Assembly (NCBI RefSeq): GCF_002077175.1
Contig: NZ_CP014943.1
Location: 620,001-684,000, forward strand
Length of the DNA stretch: 64,000 nt
Direction: 5' to 3'
DNA from: Colwellia sp. PAMC 21821
GTDB taxonomy: Bacteria > Pseudomonadota > Gammaproteobacteria > Enterobacterales > Alteromonadaceae
Shown here piece by piece: positions 55,163 through 64,000 of this stretch. The notes beneath the pieces were generated by a model. The model was given only the letters and a program-made list of their open reading frames with translations, was not told where the DNA came from and did not search any database. Positions within the stretch are counted from its first letter, which is position 1. Each line of letters begins with the position of its first letter. The position numbers and the translations under genes are program-made.

Positions 55163-55210
55163 ATACCAATTTCATCAATTAGAAGATCAGATAATAAATG
55201 AGATTGGTAT
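55163..55210. repeat. Small palindromic element with TACCAAT ends
   Basis: ATACCAATTTCAT (55163-55175) and ATGAGATTGGTAT (55198-55210) are inverted repeats with one mismatch around a 22-base centre. The ACCAAT/ATTGGT ends recall the termini of the 258-bp repeat, so it may be a short derivative. Confidence 0.5.
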
Positions 55211-55234
55211 TATACCTTTTATAAATGCTGAACA

Positions 55235-55267
55235 AAAAAAACCATTGAGTAAATCTCAATGGTTTTT
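55235..55267 (-). terminator. Terminator of the TonB-dependent receptor gene
   Basis: AAAAAACCATTGAG and CTCAATGGTTTTT form a 13-bp stem with a five-base loop. Read on the minus strand it follows the receptor stop by about 30 bases and ends in a T run. Confidence 0.88.
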
Positions 55268-55294
55268 ATATGGTTTACTTAATTTAAAACTATC

Positions 55295-58189
55295 TTAGAA
55301 AGACAATCCTAAAGTTACGTAAACGTGGCGACCTGAAGTATTATAAGTACGCGGGTCTGTATTATCATTGAAGCCAGTATCTGCATACGGTGGATCTTCA
55401 TCAAATACGTTATTAAGACCGATAGTTGCTGTCATGTTGTCCATGAAGTAACTAAAACGTGCGTCATTAATAATTTGCTCATCAATGGTACGTGAAGAAT
55501 CACCAAACGGCTCATCTACTTGACCGATGTAACGAACTGACCAAGCTGCAGACCAATTATCGCTTGTATAGCGAACGTCAGCATTAGTTTTCCATTCAGG
55601 GAAGTTACCATCACCGCTATTACGTAGGAACTGACCCGCATTTTCAATTACATCGCCATTGGCTTGTGTAATATCATATGTATCGTAATAAGTTGTGTCT
55701 ACATTGAAAGTTATTGTGCCACCTTCAAGGTCTGTAGAGTAACGAATGTTAAAGTCGTAACCTGATGATTCTACACCACCAACGTTAGTTGTACGGTCGT
55801 CAATATCTATTGAGTTACCGTAAAGTGGGCTAGTTGAACCAAAACGTGTGATCTTCTCACAATGTTCGCCAGTAGCAGCACAGGTGTCTAAGATTAGCTG
55901 TTCACCTAAAGTACTAATTGCACTAGTAATTTCAATATCCCAGTAATCTAACGTTAATGATAAACCTTCCATGAAGTCAGGGCTATATACGATACCAGCG
56001 GTAAAGATATCAGCTTCTTCAGGTTGAAGTTCTGAATTACCACCACGAGTTGAAGACAATTGGTCACCAATTGGTTCAAAACCTGCAGCAGGAACACCAT
56101 CAGCGATACAGAATGCTGTTGGGTTAGTATTACATGGATCTATAACTTCAGGACTGTTATCTGAAGAACCAGCAAACAAGTCAGATGTAGATGGAGCACG
56201 GAATGCTGTTGAAGACGTACCACGAACCATTAGGCCGTCAAATGGAACCCAACGAACACCAATTTTGTGGTTAGTTGTATCACCAAAAGTATTGTAATCA
56301 GAGAAACGAACCGCTAAATCAACTTCTAATACTTCAGCGCCAGCAACACCACTTAATAATGGAACATTCGTTTCAAGGAATATTTCATCTACTTCGTAGC
56401 TACCTACCGTTGATGTACGTGATGAACCAGATGTAATACCTAGTGCAATAAGTGCGTCAGGATAATCAGCACCTTTTTCTTCACGATGTTCAATACCCGC
56501 TGCGAAACCAACAGTACCAGCTGGTAATTCAAATGCATCACCAAAAATACTTGCTGACATGATTTGTTGTTCGTTAGAACCCACATCATGAGCTTCAAAT
56601 AAGATGTAATCCATCATTTCTTGACTGATTTCACCGTCAGTACCTGGCGTACCAAAAGTATTTAATGATACACAACCTGCGATTGGTGCAGCTTCAGTAC
56701 CACAAACCACATTGCCTAGATCATCCATAAAAGATGGTCCAACTGCTGCGCTAACTTTTTCAAAGTTTACACCACCAGCACCTTGAGTGGCTGAATCGTT
56801 ACGACCAAAGATGTAGCTAGCTTCCCAGCCCCAACCATTGTCAAATTCACCATCGATACCAAACATGGCGCGAACAGTTTCAATACGGAATTGAGAATCA
56901 CGACCACCCGTTTCAACCATACGACGACGCCAATCAGCAATTTCTACTGTATCGCCATTCAGGTCTTTAGGGCCAAATTGTTGGTTATAGTAGTTATCTG
57001 CAGAATATGATGCATCGCTCCAACCAAAGAATGCTAAAGGCGCTAATGGTAAAGGCGCTAATTTAGTTTTTGATGTACGACGGTTAAAGCTTAGTTCAGT
57101 AAATACACGTGTAGTGTCAGTGATTTCATAAGAACCTGAAGCAAATATGCCGTAACGCTCTTGTGGCGTTAAGTGATAGTTAGCAGGCGCAAAGTTATAG
57201 GTGTCTTTATCCCAATCCCAACAATCGTAACCCGTCGCGTTTGCAGGGTTAGTTGGATCTGATTGACCCGGACCATTTGCTGCACCATGAGTAAATGAGT
57301 TACAAGTACCTGTAGGTAAATCAAATTGTTGGTTGCCATCTGTATCTAGATCAGGATTACCATCTTTATCTAAACGAAGTTGTGTAAAGTTAGCAGGGTT
57401 AACAGAGTTCAAGCCATTATAACGTCCCCATGGTGGAGCCGAAGAGCCACCTGGAATAAGTTCACCGTCACCATTCAGGCCGTAATCGAATTTAGACCAA
57501 TCACGATCTCCAGACCATTGTGCGCCCTGCTGAACATAGTATGCGTTTACAACTGCATTACCTTTGTCACCAGAAAAACCAATGGTTAAGTCCATATTTT
57601 TAGTTTCGCCATCCCACTCTTCAGTGCCGATGTCATAACCAGCATTGAATTCGAAACCTTCAAAGTCATCACGAGTGATAATGTTAACAACACCACCAAT
57701 TGCATCTGACCCATAAATAGCTGACGCGCCATCTTTTAAAACTTCAACACGTTTTACTATTGCAGTTGGGATAGTACTTAAATCAACCGAACTGTCTGCA
57801 CCAGTACCCGAGGCAACCATACGGCGACCATTTAAAAGTACTAATGTACGAGGAGAACCTAAACCACGCAATGAAACACGAATTGCACCTGAACCACCGT
57901 TGTTGATCGCGGTATTAGTTGCGGCACCAGCTACAGATGGTATTTCTTGTAAAATATCACCCATATTAGAGATACCTGATGCAACAAGGTCTTGACGAGT
58001 GATAACTTGGACAGGGTTTGCACCTTCCATATCAGCACGTTTGATACGTGAACCTGTTACTTCGATACGTTCTACGCTTTCAGCGCCTTCTTCAGCTGAA
58101 AATGCAGGTGCTGAAATTGCTGCAGCTGCGCCGGCACCAAACATCATGGCAACGCGCACTGCTTTAGCTATTTTGCTATTACTATACAT
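55295..58189 (-). CDS. TonB-dependent outer-membrane receptor
   Basis: A 964-residue outer-membrane receptor. The signal peptide ends APAFSAEEG. A plug domain (about residues 40-165) carries VERIEVTGSRIKR, LRGLGSPRTLVLLNGRRM and GASAIYGSDAIGGVVNIIT. A 22-strand barrel follows and ends in an aromatic residue (HVYVTLGLSF). It lacks a clear TonB box between signal and plug beyond the EVTGSRI region. The large size and plug style resemble receptors for oligopeptides, polysaccharide fragments or related nutrients in Alteromonadales. AGGGAG stands before the ATG. Ligand unknown. Confidence 0.93.
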   Translation of the reverse strand: MYSNSKIAKAVRVAMMFGAGAAAAISAPAFSAEEGAESVERIEVTGSRIKRADMEGANPVQVITRQDLVASGISNMGDILQEIPSVAGAATNTAINNGGSGAIRVSLRGLGSPRTLVLLNGRRMVASGTGADSSVDLSTIPTAIVKRVEVLKDGASAIYGSDAIGGVVNIITRDDFEGFEFNAGYDIGTEEWDGETKNMDLTIGFSGDKGNAVVNAYYVQQGAQWSGDRDWSKFDYGLNGDGELIPGGSSAPPWGRYNGLNSVNPANFTQLRLDKDGNPDLDTDGNQQFDLPTGTCNSFTHGAANGPGQSDPTNPANATGYDCWDWDKDTYNFAPANYHLTPQERYGIFASGSYEITDTTRVFTELSFNRRTSKTKLAPLPLAPLAFFGWSDASYSADNYYNQQFGPKDLNGDTVEIADWRRRMVETGGRDSQFRIETVRAMFGIDGEFDNGWGWEASYIFGRNDSATQGAGGVNFEKVSAAVGPSFMDDLGNVVCGTEAAPIAGCVSLNTFGTPGTDGEISQEMMDYILFEAHDVGSNEQQIMSASIFGDAFELPAGTVGFAAGIEHREEKGADYPDALIALGITSGSSRTSTVGSYEVDEIFLETNVPLLSGVAGAEVLEVDLAVRFSDYNTFGDTTNHKIGVRWVPFDGLMVRGTSSTAFRAPSTSDLFAGSSDNSPEVIDPCNTNPTAFCIADGVPAAGFEPIGDQLSSTRGGNSELQPEEADIFTAGIVYSPDFMEGLSLTLDYWDIEITSAISTLGEQLILDTCAATGEHCEKITRFGSTSPLYGNSIDIDDRTTNVGGVESSGYDFNIRYSTDLEGGTITFNVDTTYYDTYDITQANGDVIENAGQFLRNSGDGNFPEWKTNADVRYTSDNWSAAWSVRYIGQVDEPFGDSSRTIDEQIINDARFSYFMDNMTATIGLNNVFDEDPPYADTGFNDNTDPRTYNTSGRHVYVTLGLSF

Positions 58190-58928
58190 AATATACTCCC
58201 TGGACCACTTTCGTGATACTAGTGTTTAAATTCAAGACTATGTTGCCTTGTTGTTGATTAATTTTGCTCTTAGAGCCAATCTTTCACTTAAGATAATAAA
58301 CTTAATAATGTTAACGGGCAACACAAACAGTTACAACTCGATTACACTCGACGTTAGCATCGCAGATAAATCATATAAAAAATGTACAATATTTTCTAAA
58401 AACAATAAGATAATAAAAATGTATGTATAAGTAAAAACTTACACAACAATCTCATTGACATTAATCGCCATCTACACAAAAAAAACCATTAAGTCTGTTA
58501 AAGCAATAAGTTACACTTCAATTGTTATTGTAGTTTGAAAGGTGATTTTAAAAAAACATAATAATGGTAAAATATATTCCAAAAATAACAAAAAAAAATA
58601 AACTAATATTTACAGTAACTTAATCAACAGCCCAAAAATGTAAACAAAATGGAACAGTTGCTCCATATTCATATAAATTATTTTTCACTTAGCTTATAAT
58701 TTGATGACAATTCACTGCGCTAGCAGGCTCTGTTTATGACTTACGGTTAGCACAACCGCTTAATTTAATCGCCAACAACTACTTTTACAGAGTAAATGTG
58801 TAAGTTATGTTTAATTAATACACAATAACGACAAACTGACTATTTATTAGAAATTTGAAGAAATATGGCCATCGAATCGAGCGTTCTCTGTGTTATAGTT
58901 GCAGCAAATTTACTGTGCAAAAGTTTCT
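58190..58928. other. 739-base divergent intergenic region
   Basis: Very AT-rich space between the receptor (minus) and TSUP (plus) genes, so it should hold two promoters. Short frames inside lack ribosome binding sites. No Fur box, riboswitch or repeat was recognised. Confidence 0.4.
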
Positions 58929-59711
58929 ATGGTTATTGATCCCGTCCTAGACATGAGTTTATGGATAACTTTATGTAGTGTCGGCTTCGTCGCGGGGCTT
59001 ATTGATGCCATCGCTGGTGGTGGTGGGATGCTAACAGTTCCAACATTATTAACTTCGGGTTTACCGCCTCATGTTGCCTTGGGTACAAATAAACTCGCCG
59101 CCTCTTTTGGTTCATTCACGGCATCATTTACCTTCTATCGAAAAAATCTTTTCAATCCTAAATATTGGCGATTAGCTTTAATTACTACTGCAATAGGTGC
59201 CATTTTAGGTACCATCATTGTCAACTTCTTATCTGTAGAATTTTTAGATAAATATATACCTGTGCTGATAGTGATGACCGCTATATATACCTTACTTTCA
59301 AAGTCAGTCACTAACGAAATACAGGGACTACCTATACAGTCAATACAGATTAAAGTTAAACAGGTAGTGCAAGGATTAATTCTAGGTTTTTATGATGGTG
59401 TTGCTGGCCCTGGTACCGGTGCATTTTGGGTTAGCTCGTCTAATGCTATCTATAGAATAAACATTCTTTTAAGCTCTGGTTTAGCTCGTTCAACCAACTT
59501 TGTCAGCAATTTTTTTAGCTTATTAACTTTTATCTATCTTGGCCATGTAAATTTTGTATTAGGTATTTCTATGGGAATATTTATTATGCTGGGTGCATGG
59601 GTCGGCGCACATTGGGCGATTAAATTTGGTAGTAAGTTTATTCGCCCCGTTTTTATCACCGTTGTCATTCTAATGTCTGTTAACTTGGCTTATCAAGCTT
59701 GGCTAAAATAG
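58929..59711 (+). CDS. TSUP (TauE/SafE) family membrane transporter
   Basis: A 260-residue membrane protein with about seven helices, typical motifs FVAGLIDAIAGGGGMLTVP (first half) and LGFYDGVAGPGTGAFW (second half), and the LGTNKLAASFGS segment. TSUP proteins move sulfur-containing or organic anions; the substrate is not determined here. The ATG at 58929 is chosen over a TTG at 58899. The priC gene follows 12 bases later. Confidence 0.88.
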   Translation: MVIDPVLDMSLWITLCSVGFVAGLIDAIAGGGGMLTVPTLLTSGLPPHVALGTNKLAASFGSFTASFTFYRKNLFNPKYWRLALITTAIGAILGTIIVNFLSVEFLDKYIPVLIVMTAIYTLLSKSVTNEIQGLPIQSIQIKVKQVVQGLILGFYDGVAGPGTGAFWVSSSNAIYRINILLSSGLARSTNFVSNFFSLLTFIYLGHVNFVLGISMGIFIMLGAWVGAHWAIKFGSKFIRPVFITVVILMSVNLAYQAWLK

Positions 59712-59723
59712 GAAATATTATTT

Positions 59724-60326
59724 ATGCAAAGTGCAATTAATAAAATTCATGCCATTCTTGATCAGCTTGATGAGCAAGCCAAGCAAGTGGATCAACAAAA
59801 TAAACATTCAAAATCACATAAAATAATTCAAGAAAATGATATTTTCTCTGAAAAACTATTTAACACTCACAGCGACCTTTTCCACCCATACATTGCTGAA
59901 GTAAAAAGTAAAACAAATGAACTTTCTCGCTTATTAATCGCGAACAAAAACGCATTGGCTCACAGCCGTTTGCTAATAATAGAGCAGCAAATATCAGCAT
60001 TGCGTAATGCGTTGAACGCAAATGGCGCATTACATAAAGAGCCCGAGCAAAGACTTGTTGCAATGAAAGCTAGGCGCTATAAAAAAGCAGCCCAAGCGGT
60101 AATGCAATCGAGCCACAACTTACACAAACAACTGAATGAAACATTTGAATTTGAACGACGGTTATTGGAAATGATCCAAATACGTGAACGACAAAGTCAT
60201 AATATTAGTGCGAAACAAACAAAACAATTTACTGAAGAAATTCTCGCGCTGCATCAACGCCTTGGCCGATGTCGTCAAGCCATTTCCAAATTAGAGCGTG
60301 AAATAGCACAATCTGAGAAATTTTAG
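59724..60326 (+). CDS. priC: Primosomal replication protein PriC
   Basis: Restart protein that helps load DnaB at stalled forks. The 200-residue, highly helical, basic-acidic protein begins KIHAILDQLDEQAKQVD, and its C-terminal half (FEFERRLLEMIQIRERQ) matches PriC. It is slightly longer than the E. coli protein (175). It is probably cotranscribed with the TSUP gene. Confidence 0.8.
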   Translation: MQSAINKIHAILDQLDEQAKQVDQQNKHSKSHKIIQENDIFSEKLFNTHSDLFHPYIAEVKSKTNELSRLLIANKNALAHSRLLIIEQQISALRNALNANGALHKEPEQRLVAMKARRYKKAAQAVMQSSHNLHKQLNETFEFERRLLEMIQIRERQSHNISAKQTKQFTEEILALHQRLGRCRQAISKLEREIAQSEKF

Positions 60327-60451
60327 TCTACCTGCCCCCTGCACTTCATTATTTTGTTAAATAATTTGCCTATACGCATAAAAAAGGTTGGTGTTTTCAT
60401 TGCACTAGCATTAGTCTTGAAAATATACTTTTTAAAATAAGCATCGCAGAC

Positions 60452-60712
60452 ATGAGAATTTCTGATGATATTCATAACTACTACGAAAAATTAGTTGCTC
60501 AACACTTTACAGATTTAAACCTAGAAGATAACTACAGTGCTGACTTTATAGACGATTTAGTTTGCGTGGTGTTAAACCAATTACCTACTCGCTACATTCG
60601 CCATGAAGTAGATATGGCTTTTTATTTATCGGCATCTGAGCGTTTTGAAATGGTAAACAGCGTGCAAATTACGGTGTCTAAATCTTTAGAATTTATGAAA
60701 GAGCATGATTAA
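60452..60712 (+). CDS. ComFB-family protein
   Basis: An 86-residue helical protein with the ComFB signature IDDLVCVVLNQLPTRYIRHEVDMAFYLS. The family takes its name from a Bacillus competence operon gene, and some members have been reported as cyclic-dinucleotide receptors. No competence genes are nearby. It stands alone with a weak ribosome binding site. Confidence 0.78.
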   Translation: MRISDDIHNYYEKLVAQHFTDLNLEDNYSADFIDDLVCVVLNQLPTRYIRHEVDMAFYLSASERFEMVNSVQITVSKSLEFMKEHD

Positions 60713-60787
60713 TACTTTATACATATCGCTGCCGCTTTCTATCGGTTCGTTTCACAAATAAATAACTTAATATACTTGGTGTAGCCT

Positions 60788-62617
60788 TTGAATATTCCAG
60801 ATATCCCTAACAATCATGCATTAGCTGTTTTGCTAATTACTGTACTGGCATTGTATTTATTTCGTCGAGAAGATGTCCCCTTAGAAACGTCCTCACTTGC
60901 TGTTATTGCGATATTAAGTGTAATGTTTGCTGTATTTCCATTTTATGTCGATGATGTTCACTTCGAACCCAGTTCTTTATTCTTTGGTTTTGGCCATGAA
61001 GCCCTAGTTACTGTTTGCTCATTGATGATTATCGGCCACGGAATCGTGCGTACCGGCGCCCTTGAGCCTATAGGCAGATACTTAGCCAAACTATGGAAAA
61101 TAAGCCCCGCATTATCTTTATTGATAACGCTTGTACTTGCTGGTGGCTTAAGTGCGTTTATAAACAACACACCTGTTGTCGTATTATTACTGCCCATTTT
61201 GATCAGTGTGTCATTACGCACTAAAACAGACTCATCACCCATGTTGCTCCCTATGGGGCTTGCAACACTCGTTGGTGGTATGGCAACCACTATTGGTACC
61301 TCAACAAACTTACTTGTGGTCAGTATTGCAAAGAATATGGGCGCTGCTGAATTTGGCCTATTTGACTTTGCTCAGCCAGCACTAATTGCTTCGGTAGTGG
61401 CGATAATTTACTTATGGCTGATTGCACCAAAGCTTTTACCGAGTAGATCACCTTCAATGCCTGATACTTCGCCGCGTATCTTTAGTGCTTACCTCAATAT
61501 TAACGAAGAAAGTGCCGTTAACGAAAAAACGATTACCGAAATAATTGCCTTAACGGATGGCCAACTCAAAATTGAGAGTATTCAACGAGGTCCCGACAAC
61601 CGAAATATTGTCCCCCTCCCTGACACTGTGCTTATTGTGGGTGATAGGTTGAAAGTACATGACTACCCTGATCGCCTTAAAGAATATGAGACGGTATTAG
61701 GCGCAACCTTATTTTCTGGACAGTATAAAGTTGATGATGAACATCCCTTAAATGCCGAAAAACAAACATTGGCTGAGATAGTTATCATCGCTGGTTCAGG
61801 TATAGAAGGGCGAACCTTACAACAAGCAAATTTCATTAATAAACACGCTTTAACCGTTGTGGCATTACATAGAGCAGGTAAAGCAATGGAAATAGGCCGG
61901 AATGGCATAGGTAACACCCGTATGCAAATCGGAGATGTTTTACTCGTGCAAGGTGAAGTTGAGCAAATCAGTTTGCTAAAAAACAAGCCTGGCCTGTTAA
62001 TCATTGATGGTGCTGAATCACTGCCTCAAACCAGTAAAGCGCCTATAGCTTTATTAACATTACTAGGTGTTGTTGTTTCCTCAGCACTGGGTATTTTACC
62101 TATTGAGATTAGTTCTGTATGTGGCGTGCTAATATTACTAATGACTAAATGCTTAGATTGGCAAGAAGCTGCATCAGCGCTTAGTACTCAGGTTATTTTA
62201 ATTGTTGCTGCTTCCTTAGCGTTAGGCTCTGCAATGATGATGACGGGAGGTGCTGAGTATATTGCCCAAGTGTTTGTCGCATTATCAAGTGGATTGCCTC
62301 CAGGCGGTATTTTAGCGGCTTTGATGTTGTTATTAGCCATATTAACCAATATTGTTTCTAACAATGCAGCAGCCGTTATTGGTACTCCTATCGCCATTTC
62401 TGTTGCTAGCCAATTAAACCTTTCACCTGAGCCGTTTATTCTAGCAGTGTTATTTGGTGCTAACTTAAGCTACGCCACACCAATGGCTTATAAAACTAAC
62501 TTATTAGTAATGAACGCAGGCGGTTATAAATTCTCTGACTTTATGCGCGTAGGTATTCCGTTAATCATATTAATGTGGATAACACTTTCGTTACTGCTAA
62601 ATTGGATGTACCTATAA
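60788..62617 (+). CDS. SLC13-family permease with two TrkA-C domains
   Basis: A 609-residue membrane transporter of the DASS/SLC13 type. Membrane helices form two halves (about residues 10-215 and 410-609), with the signature SAFINNTPVVVLLLPI in the first and NIVSNNAAAVIGTPIAIS in the second. Between them lie two TrkA-C (RCK_C) ligand-binding domains (about 220-390). It may carry dicarboxylate, sulfate or a related anion, gated by a cytoplasmic ligand. The start is TTG at 60788; the next in-frame Met lies inside a helix. Confidence 0.87.
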   Translation: MNIPDIPNNHALAVLLITVLALYLFRREDVPLETSSLAVIAILSVMFAVFPFYVDDVHFEPSSLFFGFGHEALVTVCSLMIIGHGIVRTGALEPIGRYLAKLWKISPALSLLITLVLAGGLSAFINNTPVVVLLLPILISVSLRTKTDSSPMLLPMGLATLVGGMATTIGTSTNLLVVSIAKNMGAAEFGLFDFAQPALIASVVAIIYLWLIAPKLLPSRSPSMPDTSPRIFSAYLNINEESAVNEKTITEIIALTDGQLKIESIQRGPDNRNIVPLPDTVLIVGDRLKVHDYPDRLKEYETVLGATLFSGQYKVDDEHPLNAEKQTLAEIVIIAGSGIEGRTLQQANFINKHALTVVALHRAGKAMEIGRNGIGNTRMQIGDVLLVQGEVEQISLLKNKPGLLIIDGAESLPQTSKAPIALLTLLGVVVSSALGILPIEISSVCGVLILLMTKCLDWQEAASALSTQVILIVAASLALGSAMMMTGGAEYIAQVFVALSSGLPPGGILAALMLLLAILTNIVSNNAAAVIGTPIAISVASQLNLSPEPFILAVLFGANLSYATPMAYKTNLLVMNAGGYKFSDFMRVGIPLIILMWITLSLLLNWMYL

Positions 62618-62940
62618 TCTAGTCGTAAAATAAATATATACGTTAAGGCAAAGTATCGAACTTACTGATACTTTGCCACATAACTTAAAACAACTTATTG
62701 TATTCAAATAAAAATATACACATTCTAAATACCTAATATCAATCCATTATCGAAAGCGCCTAGTTGTGCTTGCATATGATATTTAATGATAACAACTGCA
62801 ATATCTCCCAAGACTATTTTCTAGATGATGAGAATCTCCTAATATACAGTGATGACTTAGTGTTAACTTAAATTAAAATGCAATATCCAAAGGATGTGTA
62901 CTAATATTGAGGGTATAAATTAATAAGCAAAGGACAGGCT
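62618..62940. other. 323-base intergenic region with a hairpin
   Basis: GGCAAAGTATC (62647-62657) and GATACTTTGCC (62667-62677) form a perfect 11-bp stem with a nine-base loop, about 30 bases after the SLC13 stop. No T run follows, so its terminator role is uncertain. The remainder is AT-rich with no other feature. Confidence 0.55.
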
Positions 62941-63444
62941 ATGGTGACGTTTACGTTAAATGGCAAAAATGTTGAATCTAATTCCCCACAAGATACACCA
63001 CTACTTTGGGTTATACGGGATGAATTAGGCTTCAAAGGCACCAAATTTGGCTGTGGCATAGCGATGTGTGGCGCATGCACAATTCATATCGACGAACAAG
63101 CTGTGCGCTCTTGCAACTTCCCCCTTAAACAAGCGCAAGGTAAAATTATTACCACCATTGAAGGACTTAACGATTCCCATCCATTACAAAAAGCCTGGGT
63201 AGAAGAACAAGTACCACAATGTGGCTATTGTCAGTCTGGACAAATTATGCAAGCGGCTACCCTGCTAAAATACTATCCTTCGCCAACAGATGAGCAAATT
63301 GTCACTCATATGAATGGCAATTTATGTCGTTGTATGGCTTATGTTCGGATTAAAAAAGCGATTAAGCGCGCCGCAAAAGTAACAGAAACCGATATCAGTG
63401 GTGTTAATATTTTTCATCCGGATGAACAGGAGGTTCAATCATGA
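62941..63444 (+). CDS. iorA: Isoquinoline 1-oxidoreductase-like alpha subunit (2Fe-2S)
   Basis: The small electron-transfer subunit of a molybdenum hydroxylase, 167 residues. The plant-type [2Fe-2S] site is seen in GCGIAMCGACTIH and a Cys about 20 residues on; the second cluster is in QCGYCQSGQ and NLCRCMAY. It starts at ATG 62941 and overlaps the next gene by four bases (ATGA). The actual aldehyde or heterocycle substrate is unknown. Confidence 0.88.
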   Translation: MVTFTLNGKNVESNSPQDTPLLWVIRDELGFKGTKFGCGIAMCGACTIHIDEQAVRSCNFPLKQAQGKIITTIEGLNDSHPLQKAWVEEQVPQCGYCQSGQIMQAATLLKYYPSPTDEQIVTHMNGNLCRCMAYVRIKKAIKRAAKVTETDISGVNIFHPDEQEVQS

Positions 63445-64000
63445 GCATCTCAGATAACGGCAAAGACAACATCGACCTTTCTCGACGCAACTTAATGATA
63501 GGGTCAGTAGGTGCTGCTTTTGTAGTGGCTTTTGCACCCGCGCTATTTGCTCAGCAATCTTCGGTTAAAAAAATGATAGCGGAGAAAAATTTTTCTCCAA
63601 CAGTTTGGTATGAAATAGATCAAAACGGCGTAATCAAAGTTAATATCGCGCGCGCTGAAATGGGTCAGCATGTAGGAACCGCTTTGGCTAAAATTGTCGC
63701 TGAGGAACTAGGTGCAGATTGGAATAACGTTATTATTGAGCATGTGAACACTAATCCTAAGTGGGGATATATGGTCACAGGTGGCTCTTGGTCAGTATTT
63801 CAAAGTTATGAGCCATTGTCACGCGCGGGTGCTGCTGGCAGAGCTATTCTCATTGAAGCAGGCGCAAAAGCGTTAAATAAATCAATAGCAGATTGTCAGG
63901 CAGAAAATGGCTTTGTCGTTTGTGGTCAGCAGCGCATCAGCTTCGCTGAGTTGATTAAAACACAACAATTTAATAAAACAGTTTCCGCTGACGAGCTTAA
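63441..64000 (+). CDS. iorB: Isoquinoline 1-oxidoreductase-like beta subunit, 5' part (runs off the window)
   Basis: The first 186 codons of the molybdopterin-binding subunit. The N-terminus has a Tat signal (SRRNLMIGSVGAAFVVAFAPALFA), so the enzyme is expected in the periplasm. The start of the molybdopterin domain is visible (VWYEIDQNGVIKVNIARAEMGQHVGTALAKIVAEEL, in two parts). The gene continues beyond 64000. It overlaps iorA at ATGA, with AGGAGG before the start. Confidence 0.88.
   Translation, partial: MSISDNGKDNIDLSRRNLMIGSVGAAFVVAFAPALFAQQSSVKKMIAEKNFSPTVWYEIDQNGVIKVNIARAEMGQHVGTALAKIVAEELGADWNNVIIEHVNTNPKWGYMVTGGSWSVFQSYEPLSRAGAAGRAILIEAGAKALNKSIADCQAENGFVVCGQQRISFAELIKTQQFNKTVSADEL

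Noticed and set aside
58248..58430. 60-codon frame upstream of the TSUP gene
   Set aside because: Sits in AT-rich intergenic DNA with no start signals; probably chance.
55295..58928. Search for Fur boxes near the TonB-dependent receptor and TonB2 operon
   Set aside because: No convincing 19-bp GATAAT-type palindrome was seen, so iron control is not claimed.

Overview
The window looks like chromosomal DNA of an AT-rich marine gammaproteobacterium of the order Alteromonadales, most like Colwellia or Thalassotalea. That placement is an inference. It rests on the conserved miaB-phoH-ybeY-corC-lnt and apt-dnaX-ybaB orders, a TonB2-type operon (DUF3450, long TolQ-like protein, ExbB, ExbD, TonB, TPR protein), a very large TonB-dependent receptor, and codon and base composition. 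No rRNA, tRNA, CRISPR array or prophage was seen.

Layout. 1-3300: an unknown protein and a beta-propeller sensor with a degenerate kinase end. 3434-9211: RNA modification, ribosome maturation and envelope genes (miaB, phoH-like, ybeY, corC, lnt). 9497-14226: a MacAB-like ABC export system with two separate permeases. 14478-18717: amidohydrolase, VanZ-like protein, and a diguanylate cyclase paired with a receiver-CheC protein. 18949-20474: an exported thiol peroxidase and a small heat-shock gene with a sigma-32 promoter and a ROSE-like RNA thermometer. 20480-22645: a tandem duplication of a solute-binding-protein gene with a 258-bp mobile-looking repeat at the junction. 22780-24117: an exported M20 amidohydrolase.

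24661-33924 is a tryptophan-degradation cluster on the kynurenine / 3-hydroxyanthranilate route: tryptophan 2,3-dioxygenase, a cyclase-family formamidase, kynurenine 3-monooxygenase, kynureninase, 3-hydroxyanthranilate dioxygenase, ACMS decarboxylase, a semialdehyde dehydrogenase and a RidA-type deaminase, plus one SDR of unknown role. Together they should turn tryptophan into 2-oxo-3-hexenedioate-type acids for central metabolism, with alanine, formate and ammonium released. 34008-40929 is mixed housekeeping and includes an orphan HvfA/bufferin-like Cys-repeat peptide (35180-35599). 41219-45022 holds ybaB, dnaX (with a full programmed -1 frameshift signal), apt, a receiver protein and an unlisted 40-residue membrane peptide.

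45494-47163 is a second copy of the 258-bp repeat, split by an IS110/IS1111-type insertion sequence. The non-coding end of that IS carries two short segments, on either side of a small hairpin, that match the two sides of its own target. This is the layout expected of a bridge RNA target-binding loop. 47459-52402 is the TonB2 operon; 52997-58189 holds a methyltransferase, a small lipoprotein and a TonB-dependent receptor; 58929-62617 has a TSUP transporter, PriC, ComFB and an SLC13/TrkA-C transporter; the window ends in an iorAB-like molybdenum hydroxylase.
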